This document shows, one piece after another, positions 31,862 to 40,472 of a DNA stretch of 48,389 nt. The stretch is taken from positions 1 through 48,389 of the forward strand of contig UROG01000015.1 in the NCBI GenBank assembly GCA_900549485.1. Reading direction: 5' to 3'. The notes under the pieces were generated by a model. It saw nothing but the letters and a program-made list of their open reading frames with translations. It had not been told where the DNA came from and made no database searches. The DNA is from an uncultured Eubacteriales bacterium. Its GTDB lineage: Bacteria; Bacillota; Clostridia; Oscillospirales; Oscillospiraceae. Every line of letters starts with the position of its first letter. Position 1 is the stretch's first letter. Made by a program: the position numbers and the translations under genes.

Positions 31862-32532
31862 GCGTCAAGCCCCTCCAGCGCCTTCTGCGCGGCAAGCTGT
31901 TCCGCTTCCTTCTTCGTCCTGCCTGTGCCTTCACCGGCGGCAGCGCCGTTTATCTTCACGCAGAATGTAAAGCGCTTGTCATGATCGGGACCGCTTTCGC
32001 CGATAAGCTCATACTCGATATGGCTTTCACTGTCGCGCTGTACAAGCTCCTGGAGAGCTGTCTTGTAGTCGGCGGAACGGTGCTGATCGGTTATCTCCGC
32101 GTCCCTGAGGATTTTGTCCATAATGAACCTTTTCGCCTCGTCCATACCGGCGTCAAGATAGATCGCGGCGATTATCGCTTCCACCATATCGGCGAGGATG
32201 GACGCACGTTCTCTTCCGCCGGTGCGTTCCTCGCCCTTGCCGAGACGCATATATCTGCCTATCCCGATAGAGAGCGCGACCTTGTGCAGACTGACCTCGC
32301 ACACAAGCTCTGCTCTGAGCCTCGTCATGCGCCCTTCGGGAAGCTTCGGCTTATGCCGATAGAGAAATTCCGCCGTCACAACGCCCAGAATGGAGTCGCC
32401 CAGAAACTCAAGACGCTCGTAGCACTCGATGGACTCATGACGCTCGTTGGTGTAGGAGCTGTGGGTCAGCGCGGTGGTGAGAAGCTCCCTGTTTTTAAAG
32501 CTGTATCCGATTTTCTCTTCAAGCTTGTCCAT
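31858..32532 (-). CDS. rnc: Ribonuclease III
   Basis: This 224-aa double-strand-specific RNase matures rRNA and regulates mRNAs. The signature ERLEFLGDSILG (39-50), the second acidic site MVEAIIAAIYLD and a C-terminal double-stranded RNA-binding domain (DYKTALQELVQ to the KEAEQLAAQKAL end) are present. Length is normal. It follows plsX by nine bases. Confidence 0.96.
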   Translation of the reverse strand: MDKLEEKIGYSFKNRELLTTALTHSSYTNERHESIECYERLEFLGDSILGVVTAEFLYRHKPKLPEGRMTRLRAELVCEVSLHKVALSIGIGRYMRLGKGEERTGGRERASILADMVEAIIAAIYLDAGMDEAKRFIMDKILRDAEITDQHRSADYKTALQELVQRDSESHIEYELIGESGPDHDKRFTFCVKINGAAAGEGTGRTKKEAEQLAAQKALEGLDA

Positions 32533-32541
32533 TTTTCCGCC

Positions 32542-33552
32542 TTACTCTGTTTTGAGCTTCATGTATTCGATGTTTTCGTTTATATCCGCGATAATACCCG
32601 CGTCAACAAAATTCACCGCCTGTCTTATCGCGGCGAAGATGCAGCGGTCGTTGGAGGAGCCGTGCGCCTTGATGACGGGCTTTGAAATGCCGACAAGCGC
32701 CGTGCCGCCGACCTCGTTCACGTCCATTGATTTTTTCATCTGCGCAAGGTCGCTTTTGAGAACCGCGGCGGCAAGCTTATTGACGGTGCTCTTGTAGAAA
32801 ACGCCCTTGAGCGCGCCCATGATATACTTGATAACGCCCTCTGTGGTTTTCAGAAGAATGTTGCCGGTGAAGCCGTCGGTAACGACGACGTCGACCTTGC
32901 CGGAAAAGACGTCCGTCCCTTCAACGTTGCCGATGAAGTTTATGCGCCCTTCCTTTGCGGCGGCGTCGAGCAGCGCATATGCCTGATGCTGAAGCTCCCC
33001 GCCTTTTTCCACTTCCGCCCCATTATTGAGCAGTCCTATCCTCGGGTTTTCACAGCCCATGAGCTTTTTTGCATAAAAACTGCCCATAAACGCGAATTGC
33101 AGCAGATATTCGGCAGTACATTCAACATTTGCGCCGCAGTCGATGAGCATGACCCCGTGTTCGCCGGCTGGAAGAACGGGCGCCATTGCCGCGCGGCGGA
33201 TGCCCTTTATACGCTTGACGGTGAGCGTTGCGCCGGTGAGCAGAGCGCCGGTGCTGCCCGCAGAGACGACCGCATCGCCCTTTCCTTCGCTGAGCATTTT
33301 CAGCGCGACCGCCATGGAAGAATCCTTCTTCCTGCGTGTGGCTGTGCTGGGATCGTCGTTCATCGTGATAATTTCCGTGGCGTTTACTATCTCGATGCCG
33401 TCGCAGTCCTCGCTTTTAAGACATTCTCTGATTTGTTCTTCTATGCCGACGAGTACAATATCCACACCCAGCTCACGCTTTGCGCGTACCGCGCCTTTGA
33501 CCGTTGACTGCGGTGCGTTGTCGCCGCCCATTGCGTCCAATATTATTTTCAT
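32542..33552 (-). CDS. plsX: Phosphate acyltransferase PlsX
   Basis: The 336-aa enzyme makes acyl-phosphate from acyl-ACP for phospholipid synthesis (used by PlsY). DAMGGDNAP at the N-terminus, STGALLTGA and VVTDGFTGNILLKTTEG are PlsX hallmarks. It overlaps trmFO by four bases and precedes rnc. The acpP gene often found between plsX and rnc is absent here. Confidence 0.96.
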   Translation of the reverse strand: MKIILDAMGGDNAPQSTVKGAVRAKRELGVDIVLVGIEEQIRECLKSEDCDGIEIVNATEIITMNDDPSTATRRKKDSSMAVALKMLSEGKGDAVVSAGSTGALLTGATLTVKRIKGIRRAAMAPVLPAGEHGVMLIDCGANVECTAEYLLQFAFMGSFYAKKLMGCENPRIGLLNNGAEVEKGGELQHQAYALLDAAAKEGRINFIGNVEGTDVFSGKVDVVVTDGFTGNILLKTTEGVIKYIMGALKGVFYKSTVNKLAAAVLKSDLAQMKKSMDVNEVGGTALVGISKPVIKAHGSSNDRCIFAAIRQAVNFVDAGIIADINENIEYMKLKTE

Positions 33553-34862
33553 ACCCTGAAAACCTCACCTGTCATAAGCTTATCTATTATCTCAAGAGAA
33601 CGCTTTGAGATCTCCGCGTTCTTATTGCGCTTGCCCTTGACACGGCAGCCGAGCGGGGAAATTATGCCGAAGTTTATGTTCATCGGCTGGAACTCCCCGA
33701 CACTGCCGCCGGAGATGTAAAGACCGAGTGCGCCGATCGCAGTTTCCTGAGGGAAATCCACCGGCGGCAGAGAGAGAAGCCGCGCCGCCGTCTCAATACC
33801 GACGAGCATACCTGATGCGGCGGACTCAACATAGCCCTCAACGCCCGTTATCTGACCGGCAAAGCTTATGCGCTCATCCAAACGGAGGCGGTAGTATCTG
33901 TCCAGAAGCTTGGGACTGTTGAGGAATGTGTTCCGGTGCATAACGCCGTAGCGCACAAATTCTGCGTTTTTAAGGGCAGGGATCATTGAAAAAACACGCT
34001 TCTGCTCACCCCACGTAAGGTGCGTCTGGAAGCCGACAATGTTGTAAAGCGTACCGTCGGCGTTGTCCTTGCGAAGCTGAACAACGGCGTAGTTTTCAAC
34101 GCCTGTGCGCGGGTCGATAAGCCCGACGGGCTTCATGGGTCCGTAACGCAGCGTCTCTACGCCGCGCCGCGCCATGACCTCGACAGGCATACAGCCCTCG
34201 AACACGCCGGAATCGTCAAAGCCGTGAACCGCCGCTTCCTTCGCGGCAGTAAGCTCCTCCCAGAAGGCAAGATATTCGTCCTTGTCCATCGGGCAGTTCA
34301 CATAGTCCGCAGTACCCTTGCCGTAACGGGAGGCAAAGAACGCGCTGTCCATATCAACGCTCTCAAGCGTGACGATAGGCGCGACGGCATCGTAAAAGTG
34401 CAGATCGCTGTCGGGGCAGAGCTTCATTATCACATCGGCGATAGCGTCTGAGGAGAGCGGCCCCGTCGCAACGACCACCTCGCCATCGGGGATCTCCTCC
34501 GCTTCCGCGCGGATTATTTCAACATTGGGGTGCTCTTCCAGCGCCCTTGTTATATATTCGGAGAAGCCCGTGCGGTCTACCGCCAGCGCGCCGCCAGCCG
34601 CGACGGCGTTTTTGTCGGCGCTTTCCATGATGAGCGAACCCATTTTGCGCATCTCCGCCTTGAGAAGACCTACGGCATTTGTAAGCTCGTCGCTCCTCAG
34701 GGAATTGGAGCATACAAGCTCCGCAAATTCGCCCGTCACATGCACGGGGGAGCTTTTCAACGGGCGCATCTCCACAAGCCTTACATGTATTCCTCTTTTG
34801 GCGAGCTGCCATGCACATTCGCTTCCGGCAAGTCCCGCGCCGAGAACTGTTACTGTATTCAT
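33549..34862 (-). CDS. trmFO: Folate-dependent tRNA (m5U54) methyltransferase TrmFO
   Basis: This 437-aa FAD enzyme methylates U54 of tRNA using methylenetetrahydrofolate. The FAD site VLGAGLAGSECAWQLAKRG (5-23), ELVCSNSLRSDE, VATGPLSSDA and the C-terminal MNINFGIISPL are characteristic (old name gid). It lies between topA and plsX, the standard Firmicute context with dprA-topA. Confidence 0.96.
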   Translation of the reverse strand: MNTVTVLGAGLAGSECAWQLAKRGIHVRLVEMRPLKSSPVHVTGEFAELVCSNSLRSDELTNAVGLLKAEMRKMGSLIMESADKNAVAAGGALAVDRTGFSEYITRALEEHPNVEIIRAEAEEIPDGEVVVATGPLSSDAIADVIMKLCPDSDLHFYDAVAPIVTLESVDMDSAFFASRYGKGTADYVNCPMDKDEYLAFWEELTAAKEAAVHGFDDSGVFEGCMPVEVMARRGVETLRYGPMKPVGLIDPRTGVENYAVVQLRKDNADGTLYNIVGFQTHLTWGEQKRVFSMIPALKNAEFVRYGVMHRNTFLNSPKLLDRYYRLRLDERISFAGQITGVEGYVESAASGMLVGIETAARLLSLPPVDFPQETAIGALGLYISGGSVGEFQPMNINFGIISPLGCRVKGKRNKNAEISKRSLEIIDKLMTGEVFRV

Positions 34863-34889
34863 ATATCTGTCTCGTTTCCGGCCGTTCCG

Positions 34890-37160
34890 TTATTCCGCCG
34901 CTTTCTTTTTACTGCTCTTTTCGGCGGAGGTTTTCTTTGCCGCTGTTTTTTTCTTTGCGGCGGGCTTTGCAGCCTCTTTTTCTTCCTCGGCGGCCTTCTT
35001 CGCCGCCGCCTTTGCCGCTTTCCTTTCCTCTGCCGCCGCTTTTTCCTCAGGGGTTTTCTTCTTGTACGTGCGCTTGTCCTCGGGGACAAAGTTGGGACAC
35101 TCCTCGTTTATGCAGAACGATTTGAGCGGCCCTCGACCGCTGTGCTTGAAGAGCGTTTTCCCGCAGGCAGGGCAGAAATCCTTAGTGGGTACGTCCCACG
35201 TGATAAAGCCGCAGTCGGTTCCGCGCTCACAGGCGTAGAAGACATAGCCCTTTTTCGATGTGCGCTTGAGGATCTTCCCGCCGCACTTGGGGCATTTGCC
35301 GGGCATTTCGACGACAATGGGCTTTGTAAAGGTACATTCCGGAAAGCCGGGGCAGGCAAGAAAATAGCCGAATTTGCCTTTTTTTACTACCATCTGCTTG
35401 CCGCAGACATCGCAGTACTCATCGCTGAGAACATCCGGAACCTTTATCTTCACGCCGTCAAGATCGCTCTCAGCCTTCTTCATTTCGGCGTCAAAATCCT
35501 TGTAGAAATCCTTGAGGACGCTTTTCCACTCGACTTTGCCGCCCTCTATCTCGTCGAGCCGTTCTTCCATCTGATTTGTGAACTGGACGTCAACGATATC
35601 GGGGAAATGATCCTTCATAAGCTGCGTGACGACCTCGCCGAGCGGGGTGGGACGGAGATATTTGCCCTCTTTTATAACATAATCGCGTGAAGTAATGGCC
35701 GTTATGGTAGGCGCGTATGTCGAGGGGCGGCCTATGCCTTTTTCCTCCATCGCACGGATAAGCGTCGCTTCGGTGTAGCGGGCGGGCGGCTGAGTAAACT
35801 GCTGATCGGGCAGCAGCTTTTCAAGCGTGAGCGTCTGCCCTTCCGTCAGAGAGGGAAGCGGATTTGCAAGCTCGGCGCTTTCCTCCTCCTTGGATTCCTC
35901 ATATACGGCGGTAAAGCCGGGGAACCTGAGCTCAGAATAGTTGGCGCGGAATACATAGTCCGCCGAAACGCAGTCAACGGATACGTTGTCATACACCGCG
36001 TTTGCCATCTGGCAGGCGGTAAAGCGCCCCCAGATAAGGCGGTACAGCCTGTACTGCTCCTGCGTGAGATCCTTGCGCACAACGTCGGGTGAGAGAAAAA
36101 CATCGGTGGGGCGTATGGCCTCGTGCGCATCCTGAGCGCCGTGCTTCGTTTTGAAGGTTCTCGGTTTTCCGGGGTAGTATTTTTCACCGTAGCGCCCGAC
36201 AATATAATTTTTCGCCGCTTCGAGAGCCACGTCGGAAAGACGTAGAGAGTCCGTTCTCATGTACGTGATAAGACCAACGCTGCCGTGACCGCTTATCTCA
36301 ATGCCCTCATAGAGCTGCTGCGCGATCGACATTGTGCGTCTCGGGGTCATGCCGAGGCGGCGCGACGCCTCCTGCTGCAAGGTGGAGGTTATGAACGGGG
36401 GCGCAGGGGAACGCTGCTTTTCACCGCGCTTGACTGTTTTGACGGTAAACGGGGAGACCGACACGGCGTTTATGACCGTATCAACGTCCTCACGGCTTTT
36501 AAGCTCCGTCTTCTTGTCGCCTTTGCCGTGGAAGCGGGCGGTAAAGCCGCCCTCGCCGCAGCGGAGCATTGCGTCAAGGTTCCAGTATTCCTCACTGACA
36601 AAGTTCTTTATTTCGTCCTCTTTATCGACAACCATTCTTGTCGCAACGGACTGTACGCGCCCCGCAGAAAGCCCTGTCTTGATCTTGCGCCAGAGCAGGG
36701 GAGAAAGCTCATAGCCGACAAGCCTGTCAAGAATACGCCTTGCCTGCTGCGCATCTACAAGGTTCTGGTCAATGTCGCGGGGATTCTGTATACTCTCTGT
36801 GACGACCTTTTTCGTAATTTCGTTGAACGTGACGCGGCGCGCCTTTTCGTCGTCAAGCCCCAGCAGCTCCTTGAGATGCCATGAAATGGCCTCGCCTTCG
36901 CGGTCAGGGTCCGTTGCGAGATAGACGGTGGGCGCTTTTTTCGATTCCTTTTTCAACTCTGCGATAAGCTCTTTTTTATCTCTGACCGGGATATACTGCG
37001 GCTCAAAATCATGCTCTATGTCCACGCCCATTTTGCTCTTGGGCAGATCTCTCAGGTGTCCCATAGACGCGGTGACTTTGTATCCGCTTCCCAGATATTT
37101 TTCAATCGTTTTTGCTTTTGCAGGGGACTCAACGATCACAAGGTCCTTTGCTTTTGCCAT
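34890..37160 (-). CDS. topA: DNA topoisomerase I
   Basis: The 756-aa type IA topoisomerase relaxes negative supercoils. The Toprim domain has E10 and the acidic triad in TDPDREGE (D84, D86, E88); the active-site tyrosine is Y300 in GLITYMRTDS. Three C-terminal four-cysteine zinc fingers follow (starting CDVCGKQ, CPKCGGK, CPACGKT). The last about 60 residues are a low-complexity Lys/Ala/Glu tail, likely disordered and DNA-binding. GAGG lies seven bases before the ATG, 10 bases after dprA. Confidence 0.97.
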   Translation of the reverse strand: MAKAKDLVIVESPAKAKTIEKYLGSGYKVTASMGHLRDLPKSKMGVDIEHDFEPQYIPVRDKKELIAELKKESKKAPTVYLATDPDREGEAISWHLKELLGLDDEKARRVTFNEITKKVVTESIQNPRDIDQNLVDAQQARRILDRLVGYELSPLLWRKIKTGLSAGRVQSVATRMVVDKEDEIKNFVSEEYWNLDAMLRCGEGGFTARFHGKGDKKTELKSREDVDTVINAVSVSPFTVKTVKRGEKQRSPAPPFITSTLQQEASRRLGMTPRRTMSIAQQLYEGIEISGHGSVGLITYMRTDSLRLSDVALEAAKNYIVGRYGEKYYPGKPRTFKTKHGAQDAHEAIRPTDVFLSPDVVRKDLTQEQYRLYRLIWGRFTACQMANAVYDNVSVDCVSADYVFRANYSELRFPGFTAVYEESKEEESAELANPLPSLTEGQTLTLEKLLPDQQFTQPPARYTEATLIRAMEEKGIGRPSTYAPTITAITSRDYVIKEGKYLRPTPLGEVVTQLMKDHFPDIVDVQFTNQMEERLDEIEGGKVEWKSVLKDFYKDFDAEMKKAESDLDGVKIKVPDVLSDEYCDVCGKQMVVKKGKFGYFLACPGFPECTFTKPIVVEMPGKCPKCGGKILKRTSKKGYVFYACERGTDCGFITWDVPTKDFCPACGKTLFKHSGRGPLKSFCINEECPNFVPEDKRTYKKKTPEEKAAAEERKAAKAAAKKAAEEEKEAAKPAAKKKTAAKKTSAEKSSKKKAAE

Positions 37161-37170
37161 TGGGTGATCC

Positions 37171-38388
37171 TCACTTCTTCGTGATATTAAGAACTATCCG
37201 TCTTCCGGCCTCCCTGCGCACATATCCCTTTATCTCCAGAACCGTGAGTTGGGACAGGACGCACGCAGCGCTCAGACCGGTGCTTTCTATTATATCGTCA
37301 ATATGACTTGCCGACTTCTCGATAGCCGCTATTATTTTAAGCTGGTTCTCGCTGAGATCACTCAGCTGTTCTTGCAAGTCAATATATCCTGTGTTTTGTG
37401 GCTTGTCAACTTCTTTTTTTGTCGGTTTGTGTTTTTCATGCGCTGAATAGTGCTTTGCGGGAACGGCGCATCTGGCATATTCAACGGCTTCGGCGCTGTC
37501 GGAGGAGAGCGCCTTTCTGATTTTTCCGGGGTACATGCCCTCAAATTCCTCAAGTATCTCCCAGGCGCAGGTGACGGTGTGCGCACCGTCCTTTATCATG
37601 CTGTTCGTCTCAACGGAATTTGCCGCGTCCGCGTTTCCGGGTACGGCGAAAATCTCCCGCCCCTGTTCGGCGGCTTCCTGCACGAAAAGGCGCGTGTTGC
37701 TGCCCTCGGGCGCTTCGACCGCCACAACGCCGACCGATATGCCGGAGGTTATGCGGTTGCGCTCACGAAAGTGGAGCCTTCTCGTCTCCGTATAGGGCGC
37801 GTACTCGCTTATAAGCGCGCCTCTGCCTGCGACCTCTGCGGCAAGCGCGCTCTCGTCCTTAGCGTGGCACGTGCCGAGTACGCCTATCACAACGCCGCCG
37901 CCGTACAGCGCCCCCTCCGCCGCGGCCGCGTCTATGCCGCGGGTAAGTCCGGACGCGACCATACCGCCGCAGCGGGCAATGCCGCAGGCAATAGTGCGGC
38001 TCATCTTTATGCCGTAGGGGCTTGCTTCTCTCGTGCCAACGACGGCTATGACCGCGTTTTCGTCGATTGCGGGAAGCCTGCCCTTTACGTACAGCGCCAC
38101 GGGCGGGGAGTATATACTGCGCAGACGCCGCGGATAACGTGCATCCTGATATGTTACGATATCTATACCCTGCATATCGCACTTTTCGAGTATGCGGTCA
38201 ACCATAGTCATATCGCGTTTTTCCAGAAGCTCCCTGTCGCGCTTTGAAAGACGCCCGACTGCGGAAAAATCACCCGTCGGCGAAAGAAAGGCGCGATCTG
38301 CACCGCCGTAATGCATGAGTACGGCGGCCTTTGCGTCCGCGCTTATTTCGGCGGAGGACAACCATATCCAATATTTGAGAGAGGACAT
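37171..38388 (-). CDS. dprA: DNA processing protein DprA
   Basis: The 405-aa protein loads RecA onto incoming single-stranded DNA during transformation. VVGTREASPYG, ASGLTRGIDAAAA and VEAPEGSNTRLFVQEAAEQG and the VPGN loop mark the Rossmann-like DprA core. A C-terminal winged helix (about 340-405) follows a linker of about 60 residues. AAAGGAAG precedes the ATG. Confidence 0.95.
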   Translation of the reverse strand: MSSLKYWIWLSSAEISADAKAAVLMHYGGADRAFLSPTGDFSAVGRLSKRDRELLEKRDMTMVDRILEKCDMQGIDIVTYQDARYPRRLRSIYSPPVALYVKGRLPAIDENAVIAVVGTREASPYGIKMSRTIACGIARCGGMVASGLTRGIDAAAAEGALYGGGVVIGVLGTCHAKDESALAAEVAGRGALISEYAPYTETRRLHFRERNRITSGISVGVVAVEAPEGSNTRLFVQEAAEQGREIFAVPGNADAANSVETNSMIKDGAHTVTCAWEILEEFEGMYPGKIRKALSSDSAEAVEYARCAVPAKHYSAHEKHKPTKKEVDKPQNTGYIDLQEQLSDLSENQLKIIAAIEKSASHIDDIIESTGLSAACVLSQLTVLEIKGYVRREAGRRIVLNITKK

Positions 38389-38438
38389 TTCCGCAGCTTC
38401 CTTTCATCCCGGCAAAAACCGAGTTTCTTCTATTATAA

Positions 38439-39188
38439 TTATCTTGTCATTTCCCACATTATGACCGACGCGGCGACGGCGGCATTGAGCGATTCACTGT
38501 CGGGCTGCATAGGTATGAACAGAGTCTTATCGCAGAGCGAAAGCAGGCGCTCGCTCAGACCCTTCCCCTCGCTGCCTACTGCGACGGCGGCGTTTTTAAC
38601 GTCGATCGCCGTCAGGAGGGCGGAGTCGCGGTGCAGCGCTGCACCGTAGAGCGGGAGGGAATTTCTCTCAAGCAGTCGCTCAAGCCCTTCCGCGTCAACA
38701 GTAAGCACCCGCTGGCGGAATATCGCGCCCATGGTGGAGCGGACGGTCTTGGGGTTATACAGGTCGGCGCACTCACCGGTGAGAATGACCGCACCGAGCC
38801 CGAAGGCGTTGGCGGTTCGTATGACGGTGCCGACGTTGCCGGGGTCCTGTACTGTTTCGAGGACGACGGCGTTCTTTATCGGCGCACCGGCGTCCTGCGC
38901 GGGAATTTTCACGGTAAAGAGCGGGCCGGGACTGTTCTTCATGGGCGAGGCGTAATCAAAAAGCTCGCTGCCGGCAAGATACTGCGCCGTGCTTTCAAGT
39001 CCGGCGAGGACTTCCGCACCGTTCTTCCACAGCACGCTCGTCACTGCGGCGCCGAAGCACAGCGCTTCCTTGAGCAGCTTCAGCCCGTCGCAGACAAATT
39101 CACCCTGCTCATTGCGGTACTCCCTGTCGGACGCAAGTGCGCGGAGACGGCGGATATATTCGTTTTTTCTCGAAGTCAGTTTTTCCAT
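38439..39188 (-). CDS. SpoU/TrmH-family RNA 2'-O-methyltransferase
   Basis: The product (249 aa) methylates ribose in rRNA or tRNA. An N-terminal substrate-binding domain (TSRKNEYIRRLRAL) precedes the SPOUT fold with motif 1 ETVQDPGNVGTVIRTA, motif 2 VGSEGKGLS and motif 3 MQPDSESLNAAVAAS. The exact site is not predictable. The start codon at 39188 has no ribosome binding site and lies only a few bases past the predicted transcription start, so its mRNA may be leaderless. It heads the run toward dprA-topA. Confidence 0.93.
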   Translation of the reverse strand: MEKLTSRKNEYIRRLRALASDREYRNEQGEFVCDGLKLLKEALCFGAAVTSVLWKNGAEVLAGLESTAQYLAGSELFDYASPMKNSPGPLFTVKIPAQDAGAPIKNAVVLETVQDPGNVGTVIRTANAFGLGAVILTGECADLYNPKTVRSTMGAIFRQRVLTVDAEGLERLLERNSLPLYGAALHRDSALLTAIDVKNAAVAVGSEGKGLSERLLSLCDKTLFIPMQPDSESLNAAVAASVIMWEMTR

Positions 39189-39197
39189 AATAAAATC

Positions 39198-39225
39198 ATT
39201 CTAACATATAATAATGTTTTTTCAA
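39198..39225 (-). promoter_or_regulatory. Promoter of the TrmH-like gene
   Basis: On the minus strand, TTGAAA (39225-39220), 16 bases and an extended -10 TGTTAGAAT with TAGAAT at 39203-39198. The expected transcript start is near 39191, three bases before the ATG. Confidence 0.6.
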
Positions 39226-39261
39226 GCGATATGCAAAATTTTATTTCAGCTTATTTAATTG

Positions 39262-39290
39262 TTGCGTGAAAAGAGCGCGTTTGTTAATAT
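39262..39290 (+). promoter_or_regulatory. Promoter of the exported-protein/Nudix pair
   Basis: TTGCGT (39262-39267) and TAATAT (39285-39290) are 17 bases apart, about 60 bases before the ATG at 39353. Confidence 0.6.
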
Positions 39291-39352
39291 AAAAAGGAAC
39301 ATGGATATTTTTCCCCGCGTCGTATTATATATATTGAACGGAGGTAAATCAA

Positions 39353-39982
39353 ATGAAAAAAATTATTTCGCTCATGTTGATTTTGGCGCTTGCCGTGTGT
39401 GCGGCGGGCTTTGCCGCGGCGGAGCCGGCGAAGGAGATAAAGCGGCTTTCCGACGAAGCGCTTTCAGAGTACAGTGCGCAATTTGAAGCCATAAAGGACG
39501 GCGGGATAAATCCGCTGTGCTGTTTTCTCCTGTCCGATTACGAAAAGATAGGGGATATGGACTTTTCGCTCTTCCTGCACAATTTCCCCGGCGGGGAGGA
39601 CGTGAAGGACGAAAAAGAGTTCGAGGCGCTCAAAAAGCTTGAGGGCTGGCCGTTCGGCGATGTGACGCTTGAGGAAATGCCCGTTCCCGTGCATAAATAC
39701 AGCCGCGCCGCCGTGGATAAGATTCTTGAAAAGCACGGCAATATAAGCTCCGATAAATTGACGGAGGGCAAGGACAACGTGCTGTATCTTGAGGAGTACG
39801 ACGCTTTTTATAATTATACGAGCGACTTTGCGCTGGAAAGCTTTACCTGCGTCTCCGGCGAGAGCGGCGGCGGGACGATAACGCTGCGTTCTGAAAAGGG
39901 TATTCTGAAGCTCACGGAATCGGAGGACGGGGATATCGTGATCCTCTCGCATATGACGGATAAAGCGGCGGAGGAAGCATGA
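39353..39982 (+). CDS. Exported acidic protein of unknown function
   Basis: I do not recognise the family with certainty. The 209-aa protein has a clear signal peptide (MKKIISLMLILALA, cleavage near AAA-EP about residue 24) without a lipobox cysteine at the cleavage site. The mature part is acidic, with conserved-looking YLEEYDAFYNYTSDFALESF (142-161) and a C-terminal beta-rich portion. GGAGG lies eight bases upstream of the ATG. It overlaps the Nudix gene by four bases, so the two are translationally coupled although one product is exported and the other cytosolic. Confidence 0.75.
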   Translation: MKKIISLMLILALAVCAAGFAAAEPAKEIKRLSDEALSEYSAQFEAIKDGGINPLCCFLLSDYEKIGDMDFSLFLHNFPGGEDVKDEKEFEALKKLEGWPFGDVTLEEMPVPVHKYSRAAVDKILEKHGNISSDKLTEGKDNVLYLEEYDAFYNYTSDFALESFTCVSGESGGGTITLRSEKGILKLTESEDGDIVILSHMTDKAAEEA

Positions 39983-40443
39983 AAAATACATCCCTCTGCT
40001 ATATTGAACGCGGTGACAGCTATCTGATGCTGCACCGCGTCAAAAAGGTCAACGATGAAAACCACGATAAATGGATAGGCATAGGCGGCAAGTTCGAGGA
40101 GGGTGAAGCCCCGGAGGAATGTATGCGCCGCGAAATGCTTGAGGAAACGGGACTGACCGCCGAAAGCTGGCAGTTCCGCGGAATAGTTACATTTGTGTCG
40201 GACGAATGGGGAACAGAGTATATGCACCTGTTCAAATGCTCCGATTTTTCCGGCGACGTGAAGGAATGTGACGAGGGCGTTCTTGAATGGATAAAAAAGG
40301 AAAAGCTGCTGTCGCTCCCGATATGGGAGGGGGACAAAATTTTCCTGCGCCTGCTTGATACGGACTGCCCGTTTTTCTCGCTCAAGCTCTGCTATTCCGG
40401 CGATACGCTCACAAAAGCCGTACTCAACGGCAGACCGGTATAA
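39979..40443 (+). CDS. Nudix hydrolase (MutT/8-oxo-dGTPase-like)
   Basis: This 154-aa cytosolic pyrophosphohydrolase has an intact Nudix box, GKFEEGEAPEECMRREMLEE followed by TGL (residues 36-58). The entry SLCYIERGDSYLMLHR and the GIGGKFE context resemble 8-oxo-dGTP diphosphatases of Firmicutes, but substrate range cannot be read from sequence. Start overlaps the preceding stop (ATGA). Confidence 0.9.
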   Translation: MKNTSLCYIERGDSYLMLHRVKKVNDENHDKWIGIGGKFEEGEAPEECMRREMLEETGLTAESWQFRGIVTFVSDEWGTEYMHLFKCSDFSGDVKECDEGVLEWIKKEKLLSLPIWEGDKIFLRLLDTDCPFFSLKLCYSGDTLTKAVLNGRPV

Positions 40444-40472
40444 GGCGGCGTCCTGACGCGTGGGAGCCGGCG

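Noticed and set aside
32533..32541. acpP gene between plsX and rnc
   Set aside because: The common Firmicute order plsX-acpP-rnc was expected, but the two genes are nine bases apart, so acyl carrier protein must be encoded elsewhere.
34530..35690. 386-codon plus-strand frame antisense to trmFO and topA
   Set aside because: Driven by the Lys/Ala tail of topA read backwards (Phe/Leu-rich); no homology visible.
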